DNA from: Saccharomonospora sp. NB11
GTDB taxonomy: Bacteria > Actinomycetota > Actinomycetes > Mycobacteriales > Pseudonocardiaceae
Direction: 5' to 3'
NCBI RefSeq assembly: GCF_015910535.1
Contig: NZ_JACBJG010000003.1
Span: forward strand, 186,001-250,000
Length of the DNA: 64,000 bases
The translations under genes were made by a program, and so were the position numbers. How positions within the stretch are numbered: position 1 is the stretch's first letter; each line of letters opens with the position of its first letter. The notes below the pieces were generated by a model that made no database searches, was not told where the DNA came from, and saw nothing but the letters and a program-made list of their open reading frames with translations. Below, in pieces: positions 49,474-58,875 of the stretch.

Positions 49474-49676
49474 ATCGCTTCCGCTTCGTGACGAAGCACG
49501 TCGATCGGGGCATCCCTGCTCAAGGCGTGTCCCTGGAGTGTAACTTCAGTCCCTCGTCGTACTCCGGTCTTGGCGGGGCTTCTCACAGACCCATATGCTC
49601 GGGCGGGGCTTACGGCGTCGACACTCGGGTCACGCCTCGGTCACAGGCGAGTCATCTCATTCGTGGGGGAGGTTCG

Positions 49677-50318
49677 GTGCCGCGACGGGTCGTGGGCGTC
49701 ACGCTGGACAACCTGGAGCAGCTGCCGCACCGGTGCAGGCGCTGCGTGTACTGGGAGGTCCCTCCGCACTTGCGGGAGCAGGTGGAGCAGTTCGGCGAGA
49801 CCGAGGTCGAGAAGGAAGCCTGGGTGTCGTCGGTGCTGCTCGAATGGGGTTCGTGCGGCCGGATCGTGTACAGCGGTGACATCCCGGTGGGCTTCGTGCT
49901 CTACGCGCCGCCGAACGCCGTCCCCCGGGCACAGGCTTTCCCGACGTCGCCGCCCAGCGCGGACGCCGTGCTGCTCACCGCGTTCTACGTGCTGCCCGAG
50001 TTCCGTGGGAGCGGCCTCGGCCGTGCGCTGGTGCAGGCCGTCGTCGCCGACCTGACCAGTCGCGGGGTGCGGGCCATCGAGGCGTTCGGTGACGCCAGCG
50101 AGGCCGAGGAGTCGGGCGACGAGCACGTGTGCGTGGTGCCCGCGGCTTTCCTGCGTAGTGTGGGGTTCAAGACCGTGCGACCGCACCCGCGGTGGCCGAG
50201 GCTGCGGATGGAGCTTCGCTCGGGTATCTCCTGGAAGGCCGACGTCGAGGCCGCGCTGGAGAAGCTGCTGGGGCAGGTCAGCATCACCACGGCCGAGTCG
50301 AGCGCGACGCGCGCCTAG
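49677..50318 (+). CDS. GNAT-family N-acetyltransferase
   Basis: 213 residues from GTG 49677, which has GGGGGAGG upstream. The N-terminal RRVVGVTLDNLEQLPHRCRR CVYWE stretch is typical of the actinobacterial Rv3916c-like group. The acetyl-CoA-binding motif is FYVLPEFRGSGLGRALVQAV. Substrate unknown. It lies beside parB/cwlM in mycobacteria too, so it belongs to the conserved origin neighbourhood. It is divergent from the aminotransferase; its 3' end faces cwlM across a DnaA-box hairpin. Confidence 0.88.
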   Translation: MPRRVVGVTLDNLEQLPHRCRRCVYWEVPPHLREQVEQFGETEVEKEAWVSSVLLEWGSCGRIVYSGDIPVGFVLYAPPNAVPRAQAFPTSPPSADAVLLTAFYVLPEFRGSGLGRALVQAVVADLTSRGVRAIEAFGDASEAEESGDEHVCVVPAAFLRSVGFKTVRPHPRWPRLRMELRSGISWKADVEAALEKLLGQVSITTAESSATRA

Positions 50319-50332
50319 GACAGCGAACAGCA

Positions 50333-50373
50333 CACAACCTGTGGATAACTGGTCGAGTTATCCACAGGTTGTG
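50333..50373. other. Perfect inverted repeat made of two DnaA boxes (possible terminator)
   Basis: Arms of 17 bp, CACAACCTGTGGATAAC (50333-50349) and GTTATCCACAGGTTGTG (50357-50373), with a 7-nt loop. Each arm contains a canonical box: TGTGGATAA at 50340-50348 and TTATCCACA at 50358-50366. It lies between the convergent GNAT and cwlM genes, so it could end transcription, bind DnaA, or both. Confidence 0.8.
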
Positions 50374-50410
50374 CACAGGTTGCTGCGATGTGCGGGCGGC
50401 AGCCCCCCGG

Positions 50411-51559
50411 TCACTCCGCCTTGAGCAGTTCGTGAGCCAGGACGTCCGCGAACGTGAAGGTGCCCGTGGGCTGGTCGTTCTCGCCGAGCAGGTAGAGCCG
50501 CTTCACCGCGATGAGAATGCCCTCGGCGACCACGTCGCGGAACGCCGGGTCCGACATCCGCGCACGGTCCTCCGGGTTGGTCAGGTAGCCGATCTCGACC
50601 CGCACCGCCGGGCAGCGGGTGCGCGTGAAGATGTCCCACGTCTTCGGGTGCGTTCGGCAGTCGAGCAGCCCCGTGCGGGCGGCCAGTTCCCGCTGGATGT
50701 AGCCCGCCAGCAACTCTCCCACCGTCGACGTCGTGCCGTTGCCCGTGCCGAAGTGGAAGCTGGCGACGCCCTGGGCCCTCGGGGACCGATTCCCGTCGCA
50801 GTGCAACGAGAGGAACAGGTCCGCGCCCGCGTCGTTGGCGAACTGGGCGCGCTGCACCTCCGACGGACTGTGGTCGGGGCCGCGAGAGATGAGGGCTTCC
50901 ATGCCGGTGGCTTTCATCCGACCTTCGAGTCGACGGGCCAGGTCCCAGGCCACGGCCGACTCGTGCACGCCGTCCACCGACACCCCGAGGTCGGGACCAC
51001 CGTGACCCGGGTCGATGACGATGCGCTTGCCACGCAATCGCGGGCCGGACCTGCGAAGGTGCTCCTGTTCCCGCAGGAACACCGGCCGGCCACCACGCGC
51101 GCGCGGCGACAGTTGCCGCAACGCCCGCACGGTCGCCGGACCACAGATGCCGTCCACCACCAGCCCGTAGTCGCGCTGGAAGTTCTTCAACGCTCGCTCG
51201 GTCTGCGGCCCGAACCCGCCGTCGGGTCGTCCGGCGTCGTAGCCCAGCTCCGTCAACCGCTCCTGCAGAGCGAACACGTCGTCCCCGTGCACCGGCGACG
51301 ACACCAGGTACGCCAGCGGCCTGCTGCCGAGGTGGTAGGTCGAACCGCGCAGCGCCCGGTAGGTGGCCGGGCCGACCACCCCGTCCGTGATGAGCCCGCG
51401 TTGCTGTTGGAACGCGCGAACGGCGTGTTCGACCGCCTGATCGAACGTGGAGCCGTGTCCGTTCGCCTGGTCGTTGCGCGGAAGGAGCTCCAGCGCCGAC
51501 AGCATGGACCTGATCTCGGCGACTTCCGGTCCGGTGTCGCCGCGGCGGAGTACCCGCAT
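50411..51559 (-). CDS. cwlM: CwlM, amidase-fold regulator of peptidoglycan synthesis
   Basis: 382 residues. Two N-terminal PG_binding_1 domains (EHAVRAFQQQRGLITDGVVG and ERALKNFQRDYGLVVDGICG) and a C-terminal Amidase_3 domain with DPGHGGPDLGVS, LSLHCDGN and RVEIGYLTNPED. No signal peptide, so it should be cytoplasmic. In mycobacteria CwlM is phosphorylated by PknB, activates MurA, and binds FhaA; the same partners are in this window. The C-terminal tail is Thr-rich (QPTGTFTFADVL). It follows trxA on the same strand after a terminator. Confidence 0.92.
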   Translation of the reverse strand: MRVLRRGDTGPEVAEIRSMLSALELLPRNDQANGHGSTFDQAVEHAVRAFQQQRGLITDGVVGPATYRALRGSTYHLGSRPLAYLVSSPVHGDDVFALQERLTELGYDAGRPDGGFGPQTERALKNFQRDYGLVVDGICGPATVRALRQLSPRARGGRPVFLREQEHLRRSGPRLRGKRIVIDPGHGGPDLGVSVDGVHESAVAWDLARRLEGRMKATGMEALISRGPDHSPSEVQRAQFANDAGADLFLSLHCDGNRSPRAQGVASFHFGTGNGTTSTVGELLAGYIQRELAARTGLLDCRTHPKTWDIFTRTRCPAVRVEIGYLTNPEDRARMSDPAFRDVVAEGILIAVKRLYLLGENDQPTGTFTFADVLAHELLKAE

Positions 51560-51714
51560 GCACTCCTCGCTATTCGTTGGGCACCAAGTGCTCTCGTGGT
51601 TGTGCAGATGTCATGGGCCGGGGGCCTGTCCACACCTATTGTGCCGTGCGAACGGAGCGTGAGGACGAAGGGCTACATCGCCGCTTAACCCACACGGATG
51701 GCCCAACGAAAGAA

Positions 51715-51751
51715 AACCCGGGAGCGCCACTGGATGGGCGCATCCCGGGTT
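51715..51751 (-). terminator. Hairpin after trxA
   Basis: Outer 8-bp stem AACCCGGG (51715-51722) / CCCGGGTT (51744-51751) plus an inner GCGCC / GGCGC pair, 22 bp beyond the trxA stop on the minus strand. It separates the sigM-trx group from cwlM. Confidence 0.75.
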
Positions 51752-51773
51752 CGAACCTTCGTGACGAGTCGCT

Positions 51774-52100
51774 TTACTGGAGCACGTCCGCGAGGTCGTT
51801 GAGCAGCGCTGCCTTCGGCTTCGCGCCCACGATCTGCTTCACCGGCTTGCCGTTCTGGAAGAGGATCATGGTGGGGATGGACATGACCTGGTAGTCCCTG
51901 GCCGTGTTCGGGTTGGCGTCCGTGTCGAGCTTGGCGATCCGGATCTTGTCGCCGTGCTCGGCCGCGATCTCCTCCAGCACCGGCGCGACCATCTTGCACG
52001 GTCCGCACCACGTCGCCCAGAAGTCCACGAGCACCGGCTTGTCGTGGGTGAGGACCTCGTCGGCGAAGTTCGTGTCGGTCACCTGAACGGTGTGCGTCAT
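51774..52100 (-). CDS. trxA: Thioredoxin
   Basis: 108 residues with the active site WCGPC in FWATWCGPCKMVAPVLEEIA and the cis-Pro in SIPTMILFQNG. It reduces disulfides with electrons from the reductase encoded upstream. ATG 52100 is preferred to ATG 52103 because of its spacing from GGAGAG. Confidence 0.97.
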   Translation of the reverse strand: MTHTVQVTDTNFADEVLTHDKPVLVDFWATWCGPCKMVAPVLEEIAAEHGDKIRIAKLDTDANPNTARDYQVMSIPTMILFQNGKPVKQIVGAKPKAALLNDLADVLQ

Positions 52101-52131
52101 CATCTCTCCTGTCGTGGTTCGACCGTGAAGG

Positions 52132-53124
52132 TCAGTTCGCGCGAGCGGCGTAACCACCGCCCACGAGTTCGGTGCTTTCGTGTGCCTGGGGGACGTCGGC
52201 GTGCTCGGCGAGCCAGCGTTCCGCGTCGATCGCGGCCGAGCAACCGGAGCCCGCGGCCGTGATGGCCTGGCGGTAGGTGCGGTCAACCAGATCGCCTGCG
52301 GCGAAGACGCCGTCGACGTCGGTGTAGGAGCTGCGGCCCTTGGTGACGACGTAGCCGTCCTCGTCGAGCTCCACCTGTCCGCGAACGAGTTCGCTGCGGG
52401 GGTCGTGGCCGATCGCGAGGAAGAACCCGGTCACGTCCAGGGTGGATTCCTCACCGGTCACGGTGTCCCGGAGCTTGACACCGCTCACCTTGCCGTCGCC
52501 GAGCACCTCGGTGACCTGCGAGTTGAGCTTCCACTTGATCTTCTCGTTGGCGCGGGCGCGTTCGAGCATGATCTTCGAGGCTCGGAACTCGTCCCGGCGG
52601 TGGATGATCGTGACGCTGCGCGCGAACTTGGTGAGGAAGGTCGCCTCCTCCATCGCCGAGTCGCCGCCGCCGACCACTGCGATGTCCTGGTCGCGGAAGA
52701 AGAAGCCGTCGCACGTGGCGCAGGACGAGACACCGTGCCCCAGCAGCTCCTGCTCACCCGGAACGTAGAGGTAGCGTGGCGCGGCACCCATCGCGAGGAT
52801 CACCGCGCGAGCGGCGTACCGCTTGCCGTGGGCCGTCACGTACTTCACGGGGCCGGACAGGTCGAGTTCCTCGACGTCCTCCTGCCGCAGCTCGGCGCCG
52901 AAGACCTTCGCCTGCTCCCTCATCTCCTCCATGAGGTCGGGACCCTGGATTCCGGATCGGAAGCCGGGGTAGTTCTCGACCTCGGTCGTGGTCATCAGCG
53001 CACCGCCGTACTGCGTGCCCTCGAACACCAACGGTTCGAGCTGCGCGCGGGCCGCGTACACCGCGGCCGTGTACCCAGCGGGGCCCGACCCCACGATGAT
53101 GAGGTTCCGGATGTCTTCGCTCAC
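52132..53124 (-). CDS. trxB: Thioredoxin reductase
   Basis: 330 residues from GTG 53124 (SD GGAGGG within the preceding codons). FAD motif [20 protein letters not shown], redox-active [14 protein letters not shown] motif [18 protein letters not shown] and HRRDEFRA, and C-terminal [21 protein letters not shown]. It reduces TrxA with NADPH. The two genes are 31 bp apart. An ATG at 53142 would add six residues. Confidence 0.97.
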   Translation of the reverse strand: MSEDIRNLIIVGSGPAGYTAAVYAARAQLEPLVFEGTQYGGALMTTTEVENYPGFRSGIQGPDLMEEMREQAKVFGAELRQEDVEELDLSGPVKYVTAHGKRYAARAVILAMGAAPRYLYVPGEQELLGHGVSSCATCDGFFFRDQDIAVVGGGDSAMEEATFLTKFARSVTIIHRRDEFRASKIMLERARANEKIKWKLNSQVTEVLGDGKVSGVKLRDTVTGEESTLDVTGFFLAIGHDPRSELVRGQVELDEDGYVVTKGRSSYTDVDGVFAAGDLVDRTYRQAITAAGSGCSAAIDAERWLAEHADVPQAHESTELVGGGYAARAN

Positions 53125-53257
53125 CTGCGCCCTCCGCATCACGCGCCGGGTCCTGGACGGACCGCGCGTCGGATCACTGCCTACTCACCCTGGTCAACAG
53201 CATCGTAGGCGTGCCTGTTCCCGAGGCGTCGTGTGGCAGAGGGCGCAGCCGGGACGT

Positions 53258-54082
53258 TCAGCCCTGGTGGCCGACCGTCTCGTCCATGAGCAGTCCGGGA
53301 TTGTCGGCACCGCAGTCCGGAGCGAGGGCCATCAGGCGCAGTTGCCCCTTCTGTCCCGTGGTGAGCAGCACGACGAGGGCGTCCTCGCCATCCACGGTCA
53401 CCGGTCGGAACCCGACGGGTTGCACGGCGGGATCGACGCCGTTGGCCTCCAGACACGCGTCGAGCCGGGCCTCGTTGTCCAACGGGCCGAAGTCGCGGAC
53501 CCCGCTGATGTCACCGATGGCGGCCGAGACGTTGCCGCTGTCGACGGCCAACGGCGGCGTGCTGCCGGCCCCGGACGACGGTTCCGGTTGCGCGAGGTTC
53601 TCCGAGCCCTTCTCGCCGCCGGTCCCCGGGACGACGACGAGCACGGCCGCGACGACGGCCGCCGCGGCGGTCAGCAGCCCGGCACCCCAGCCCAGGCGCT
53701 TGTTGCGGCGGGCGCGGGCGGCGTCGAGGCTCACGACGTTCGACGGCGGTGGTGTCTGCGGTGCCGGTGGTGCCTGTGGCGGAGCCGGTGCGGGGGCGGC
53801 CGCCGGTGGCAGCGACTGTCGCTCCCGTTCCAGAGCCGCGTCGATGCGGGCGGCGACGTCGGCGGGCATCGGCGTGACGTCCAACTCGGCGAAGCCGGAG
53901 AGGTCGGACGTGGTGGACTCGAGGGCGTCGATGACGGCCCGGGCCTCCGGGTCCGCGTTCACCCGAGGCCACAGATCGGCCGCGTCCTGCTCGTCCAGAA
54001 CTCCTGCGTGCAGGTCGGCGAGCACGTCGACAGACCATGGGGGGCCGACGGTCCCGCCACGCCCCCTGCTCATGTCCGTCAT
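53258..54082 (-). CDS. Membrane anti-sigma factor for SigM
   Basis: 274 residues. A cytoplasmic N-terminal part (DVLADLHAGVLDEQDAADLW, LWPRVNADPEARAVIDAL) is followed by a Pro/Ala-rich linker, one membrane helix (about 136-157) and an extracellular domain. Position after sigM and the domain order match mycobacterial Rv3912 (RsmA). No zinc-binding HxxxCxxC motif is seen in the N-terminal region. The ATG at 54082 overlaps the sigM stop (ATGA). Confidence 0.88.
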   Translation of the reverse strand: MTDMSRGRGGTVGPPWSVDVLADLHAGVLDEQDAADLWPRVNADPEARAVIDALESTTSDLSGFAELDVTPMPADVAARIDAALERERQSLPPAAAPAPAPPQAPPAPQTPPPSNVVSLDAARARRNKRLGWGAGLLTAAAAVVAAVLVVVPGTGGEKGSENLAQPEPSSGAGSTPPLAVDSGNVSAAIGDISGVRDFGPLDNEARLDACLEANGVDPAVQPVGFRPVTVDGEDALVVLLTTGQKGQLRLMALAPDCGADNPGLLMDETVGHQG

Positions 54083-54681
54083 CGTCCCTCCCCGTGTTTG
54101 CTTTCGTGAGTTGGGACGTCACCCTGAATGCTCGGGTTCCGTAGATGACCAAGAAGTTTTGCCAGTTTCGCCCGTCCGCGGGCGCACCTGCTCTTCACCG
54201 TCCCCTGCGCGATACCCAGCATCTGTGCCGTCTCCGCGACGGAGTACCCCTCCACGTCCACCAACACGATGGGTACCCGCTGCTCTTCCGGCAACTGGTC
54301 GAGCGCCTCCTTGATGACCAGGCGAGTTTCGCGCTCGGACATGGAGTCGCGGGGGACGGCGGGTTCGTTGTGTGACGTGTCGGGCAGCGGGACCGTGGGC
54401 CGCGCCTGCTTGCGACGCACTCGATCGAGGCAGGCGTTGACCACGATCCGGTGCAGCCACGTCGTCACCTGGGACTCGGCCCGGAAGTTGGCGGCGGCAC
54501 GGAAGGCGGAGATGAACGCGTCCTGGAGAGCGTCGGCGGCTTCCTCCGGATCACGGACCGTACGCAGGGCAACAGCCCACATCCGGTCGCGATGTCTCCG
54601 GACGAGCTCGTTGAAGGCGTGAGGATCCCCAGCCGCGTGGGCGGCTATGAGATCGGCGTCCGTGGGCGCTGCTGCGGTCAC
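54079..54681 (-). CDS. sigM: SigM, ECF sigma factor
   Basis: 200 residues. Region 2 contains RTVRDPEEAADALQDAFISA and TTWLHRIVVNACLDRVRR; region 4 contains LPEEQRVPIVLVDVEGYSVA then ETAQMLGIAQGTVKSRCARG. Directs RNA polymerase to stress or envelope genes. In mycobacteria sigM sits in the same trx-linked cluster. A GTG/ATG alternative upstream is not needed. Confidence 0.95.
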   Translation of the reverse strand: MTAAAPTDADLIAAHAAGDPHAFNELVRRHRDRMWAVALRTVRDPEEAADALQDAFISAFRAAANFRAESQVTTWLHRIVVNACLDRVRRKQARPTVPLPDTSHNEPAVPRDSMSERETRLVIKEALDQLPEEQRVPIVLVDVEGYSVAETAQMLGIAQGTVKSRCARGRAKLAKLLGHLRNPSIQGDVPTHESKHGEGR

Positions 54682-54773
54682 CCCGCAGAGCGTACTAAGT
54701 CGATGACCCGCCGTTCGGACGACCTCGATGGAGTCACCCGGATACCGACCGTCAGAGGGCCGTCAGGACGAAC

Positions 54774-56312
54774 TCAGTTCACGGGCAGGAACGTCACTTC
54801 CGCGAGCCGGGACTGCAACTCGGGTTCCTCACCCGCCAGCGTCGTGATCCAGACGATGACGTACTGCCCGCTCGCCGGTTGGTCGAACTCCACCTCGGTG
54901 GTGCCGTTCTCCAACTGCGCGGTGGCCACGGTGGTGGTCTCCGCGAGACTCGGCTGGGCCGAGTCGGCGAGCCGGATCTCGACCTCCGTGCCCGGGGTGT
55001 CGGAGACGATGCGGACGGCTCCGAGTTCGAGGGACTCGTCGAAGGACGCGAGCAGGCCCACACCCGTCTTGAACACCGGGAACTGCTGTCGGTACTGATC
55101 CGTGGCCCACGCGGTGCTCTCGTCCCCGTCGACGGCGTTCGGGGCGTCGGCCACCCCGTCGCCCTCACCCTCGGGGTTGAACACCTCCACCCCGGACGGT
55201 TGCACGGGACTGCCGAGCGAGCCGCTCTGGTCGCCGCCGTCCCCCGCGTCGTCGCCGTCGTCCTCGGGGGCAGGTTGGGTGGTACTGCTCTGTTCCGCCA
55301 GGTTGACGGGAGGACCCGAGGGCGGGTCGTCGCGGAAGAAGCTGATCGCCATCATGCCGACCCAGGCGAGTGCTGCGACCGCCGCGATGACGAGCGCGCT
55401 CACGCCCAGCGCCAGCTTGCGGCGGCGGGCGGCGTCCTTGACCGGCTTCTTGGTGGTCCACACCGTGCCGTCGGGGTCGACGGCCTCCGGCTCCTTGCGG
55501 GTGCGCTCCTCCTCCGAGGCGACCTTGTCGAGGACTCGCAGGATGGCGGCACTCGTCCTGATCCCGCCCTGCCCGCCGTCGGAGACGGTCCGCACCGCGA
55601 GCGACGACATCTCGTGCGGCACCCGGGGTTCGAGCACGTGGGGCGGCACGAGCTGGCCGTTCGGGTCGCGGGGCGCGGCGGGAAGCGCGGGTGGTCCGCC
55701 CGGCAGTGCCCACCGTCCGGTGAGCAGCAGGTACAGCACCGCGCCGAGCGCCTTGACGTCGTCGCGCAGCGTGGTGGTGGGAGGCGGGGCCGGGAACGCG
55801 AGGCGAAGCTTGCCGTCCGGTGTCACCCGGAGCCGTTGCGGGTGGTCGATACCGAGCACGAGTCCCGACTGGTGGGCCCGCTCGACGGGTTCCGCGAGCG
55901 CCTGCACCATCCTGGCCGCGGTGCTCGGCGGGATGCGCTTCTCGTGGACCAGGTCGATGAGGTCGGTGCCCTTGGTCCACTCCGACACCACGATGCCGAG
56001 CAGCCCCTCGCTGGAGCTGATGCCGTTGCCGAGGGTCAGCACGTCGAGCACCTTGGCCACGCTGGGGTGCGTGAACTTCGCCGCGTGCGCCGCGCGTTCG
56101 AGCGTCCGCCGCCCCTGACGTGCGGCTTCCACGTCGGCGGGATCACCGACGAGGATGGTCAGCGCGACGTCGCGTCGCAGTTGGCCGTCGCGTGCCCTCC
56201 ACAGATGGGCGCCGACGCGTTCGTCGATGCCGAACTGCGCGAGCAGCCGGTACCGGCCGTCGCCGACGACCCCGCCGGGTGCCAGCGATCCGCCGTGTGT
56301 TCGGATGCCCAC
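54774..56312 (-). CDS. Membrane pseudokinase with discoidin-like outer domain (MurJ partner)
   Basis: 512 residues. The N-terminal kinase-like domain (about 10-265) lacks catalytic residues: VALTILV replaces the VAxK lysine, LGIDHPQRLRV stands where HRDxKPxN is expected, and no DFG is present. One membrane helix (about 302-325) follows a basic run. Outside is an acidic Gly-rich linker and a C-terminal beta-sandwich (GDESTAWATDQYRQQFPVFK onward) like an F5/8-type or galactose-binding domain. In mycobacteria the same pseudokinase and outer domain are fused to MurJ (Rv3910) and recruit FhaA; here they form a separate gene 96 bp downstream of murJ. Confidence 0.9.
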   Translation of the reverse strand: MGIRTHGGSLAPGGVVGDGRYRLLAQFGIDERVGAHLWRARDGQLRRDVALTILVGDPADVEAARQGRRTLERAAHAAKFTHPSVAKVLDVLTLGNGISSSEGLLGIVVSEWTKGTDLIDLVHEKRIPPSTAARMVQALAEPVERAHQSGLVLGIDHPQRLRVTPDGKLRLAFPAPPPTTTLRDDVKALGAVLYLLLTGRWALPGGPPALPAAPRDPNGQLVPPHVLEPRVPHEMSSLAVRTVSDGGQGGIRTSAAILRVLDKVASEEERTRKEPEAVDPDGTVWTTKKPVKDAARRRKLALGVSALVIAAVAALAWVGMMAISFFRDDPPSGPPVNLAEQSSTTQPAPEDDGDDAGDGGDQSGSLGSPVQPSGVEVFNPEGEGDGVADAPNAVDGDESTAWATDQYRQQFPVFKTGVGLLASFDESLELGAVRIVSDTPGTEVEIRLADSAQPSLAETTTVATAQLENGTTEVEFDQPASGQYVIVWITTLAGEEPELQSRLAEVTFLPVN

Positions 56313-56408
56313 TCGGTCGCCCTCCCCCTGCTGTCCCGCATCACACAGTGCCTGGGAAAAGGGTACGTGAACGACGCCGGTCGTCGTGTGGCATCCGGGC
56401 CGAGCGGG

Positions 56409-58814
56409 TTAACCGCGCCGGAGCAAACCGGATATCCGGCGCGTCACGGGCGCGAGTTCTTCCACCTTCAGGGCGATCAGCACGCCGAAGGACACGACGA
56501 GCCCCACGATGCCCTGCAGGATCAGGGTCACCCACGCGGTGCCGATGTCGCCGAGGAAGCTCGGGACGAGCTGCGCGATCAGGGCCGCCGCCAGCGCGCC
56601 GAGACCGCTCGCCACGACGGTGAACAGGATGACGCCGAGCACGCGCCTGCTCCGCAGGTTGCCGAGCTTCACCCACAGCCACACCTGACCCATGACGGCG
56701 CCGACCACGAAGACCAGCGAGTTCACCATCATCACGCCGAGCACGACGTTGGTGGGTTCGAGGACCGACGACGCGAGGTACAGCAGCGGGATCTTCACCG
56801 CCGTCATCACGCACATGATGAGGGTCGGCGTCCGCGAGTCCTTCATCGCGTAGAACACGCGCATCTGCAGCATCACCAGCGCGTACGGCACCAGGCCGAA
56901 GGCCGACACGGCCAGGGCCTGACCGAGTCGCTCCGCGTCCTCCACCGAGCCCTTGCCGAGCGCGAACAGGGCCACACCGATCGACGGGCCCGCCACCGCC
57001 ATGACGGCCGACACCGGCATCAGCATGATCGTGGTGATCCGCGAGCCGTACGACAGGTCGCCGACGAGTTTGCGGTGGTCGTTGTCGGCCGCGGCCCGGC
57101 TCATCTTGGGCATCAGTGCGGTCAGCAGCGAGACGCCGATGACGCCGTACGGGAGCTGGAACAGCAGCCACGCGTTCGAGTAGATGGACGGACCACCGGC
57201 GGCACCACCCGTGAGCACGCGGGTGTTGACCACCATGCCGATCTGGCTGACGGCGACGTACCCGAGAATCCAGGCGGCCAGACCGCCGAACTCCTTGAGT
57301 CGTTCGTCCAGCTCGAAGCGCCAACGGAACCGGAAGCCCGAGCGACGCAGCGCGGGGACGAGGAACATCGCCTGCGCGACCATCGCCGTCAGCACGCCGA
57401 CGCCGAGGACGAGCACCTGCGGATCGGTCATCTGCGTCGGCACGATCGTCGGATCGCCCGGAACCAGTGCGAAGGCGGCGATCGTCGCGAAGATGACCAA
57501 GTTGTTGATCACCGGCGCCCATTGGGCAGGGCCGAAGATCTGTTTGGCGTTGAGGATGGCCGACAGCACCGCGAACAACCCGTAGAACAGCAGGCCGGGT
57601 AGCAGCAGGTACGCGAACCACGTCGCCAGTTGCGGGTCCGCGTCACCCGTGTCGTCCATCAGCAAGCCCGTCAGCCACGGCGCGCACGCGGTGGAGACCA
57701 CGGTGCCCACACCGAGCACGCTGACGGCGAGCGTCAGCAGTCGTTGGGTGTAGGCCTCGCCGCCGTCCTCGTCGTCCTGCGACCGCACGAGCAGCGGCAC
57801 CACGACACTGGTCAGCACACCGCCGAGCAGCAGCTCGTTGATGATGAGCGGCAGCGTGTTGGCCACGGTGAACGAGTCGTAGAGGACGCCCAGCGTGGCG
57901 ACCCACGCCAGCATGACCTTCCACGCGAAACCCGTGATGCGGCTGGTCAGCGTGGCGATGGCCATGCGACCGCTCGCCTTCGCCAGCGACGGCGCCTTCT
58001 TCTCATCGTCCTTCGGACGGTCGAGCTGGACCTCCGGGAGCCGTTCCCCGATCGGCTCCGCGGAGATGCGCGGCATCATCCGCGTCGCGAGCTCGTCGTA
58101 GGGGCGCAGGACGTCGGGGTCCGCCGCGGGCCAACGCACCCCGGGAGGGATGCCGCGTTCCCGCGGGATGAAGAGCGTGCGTTCGGAGTCCCGCGGTGGG
58201 GGCACCGGCCTCCGGCGCTGGGCCTCCTGCCGCCACGGCCTCACGGGCTGGCGGCGCGGCTGCGCTCCGCGACCGCGACGCGGTGCCACGGGAGCAGGCC
58301 CGGCGGACGGATTGCCGGGGTGTGGTCCACCCGGTGGGTTCGGTGGGTGACCACCGGCGGGCCCGTGACCCGGTCCGCGTGGCGGGGCTCCCGGAGGCGG
58401 GGCCGGAGCGGTTCCCGGAGGCGGACCGCCCTGTGGTGGCCGTCCGGCGGGGACGCCCTGTGGCGGGGACGCCGGTACGCCCGGTGCGGGGGGCGGAGCC
58501 GGGTTGCCGCCCATGCCACGGGCGCCGGGAGGTGGCGGTGTCGCGAGGTGCCGGGTCGGCGGCGGTGCGCCGTGCGGTGGCCGTCGTCCCGGCGGAGGCG
58601 GGGTGTCACCCGGCGCGGGGTACCGCGGTTGCGGACCGCTCGGTGGGCCGCCGGGGTGAGGTCCGTTGGGAGGTGGTCCGCTCCCGACCGGCCCGTGCGG
58701 AACGGGGCCGTTCGGGTGTTGTGGTGCTTGTCCCGGTCGTCGAGGAGGCACGCGCTCCGAACGCGCGGGCCCGCCCCCACGCTCGGGCGGGTTGCCCGAC
58801 TGTTCGTCCAACAC
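56409..58814 (-). CDS. murJ: MurJ, lipid II flippase (no fused pseudokinase)
   Basis: 801 residues. The first ~250 are Pro/Gly/Arg-rich and disordered, then about fourteen membrane helices with MVIN-family motifs such as ASGRMAIATLTSRITGFAWK, SFTVANTLPLIINELLLGGV and QLPYGVIGVSLLTALMPKMS. It flips lipid II to the outer face for wall synthesis. Unlike M. tuberculosis MurJ (about 1,180 residues), it ends soon after the last helix, and the pseudokinase is encoded by the next gene. Confidence 0.94.
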   Translation of the reverse strand: MLDEQSGNPPERGGGPARSERVPPRRPGQAPQHPNGPVPHGPVGSGPPPNGPHPGGPPSGPQPRYPAPGDTPPPPGRRPPHGAPPPTRHLATPPPPGARGMGGNPAPPPAPGVPASPPQGVPAGRPPQGGPPPGTAPAPPPGAPPRGPGHGPAGGHPPNPPGGPHPGNPSAGPAPVAPRRGRGAQPRRQPVRPWRQEAQRRRPVPPPRDSERTLFIPRERGIPPGVRWPAADPDVLRPYDELATRMMPRISAEPIGERLPEVQLDRPKDDEKKAPSLAKASGRMAIATLTSRITGFAWKVMLAWVATLGVLYDSFTVANTLPLIINELLLGGVLTSVVVPLLVRSQDDEDGGEAYTQRLLTLAVSVLGVGTVVSTACAPWLTGLLMDDTGDADPQLATWFAYLLLPGLLFYGLFAVLSAILNAKQIFGPAQWAPVINNLVIFATIAAFALVPGDPTIVPTQMTDPQVLVLGVGVLTAMVAQAMFLVPALRRSGFRFRWRFELDERLKEFGGLAAWILGYVAVSQIGMVVNTRVLTGGAAGGPSIYSNAWLLFQLPYGVIGVSLLTALMPKMSRAAADNDHRKLVGDLSYGSRITTIMLMPVSAVMAVAGPSIGVALFALGKGSVEDAERLGQALAVSAFGLVPYALVMLQMRVFYAMKDSRTPTLIMCVMTAVKIPLLYLASSVLEPTNVVLGVMMVNSLVFVVGAVMGQVWLWVKLGNLRSRRVLGVILFTVVASGLGALAAALIAQLVPSFLGDIGTAWVTLILQGIVGLVVSFGVLIALKVEELAPVTRRISGLLRRG

Positions 58815-58875
58815 GTGCCCTATCCGTCGATGGTCCGCTTCGTCGATTCAGGGTAGACGGATTCGCGGCCGGACC

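Noticed and set aside
49437-49676. Upstream extension of the GNAT gene into the aminotransferase promoter
   Set aside because: The extension has no family match and would overlap the start of the divergent gene; GTG 49677 has a strong ribosome site.
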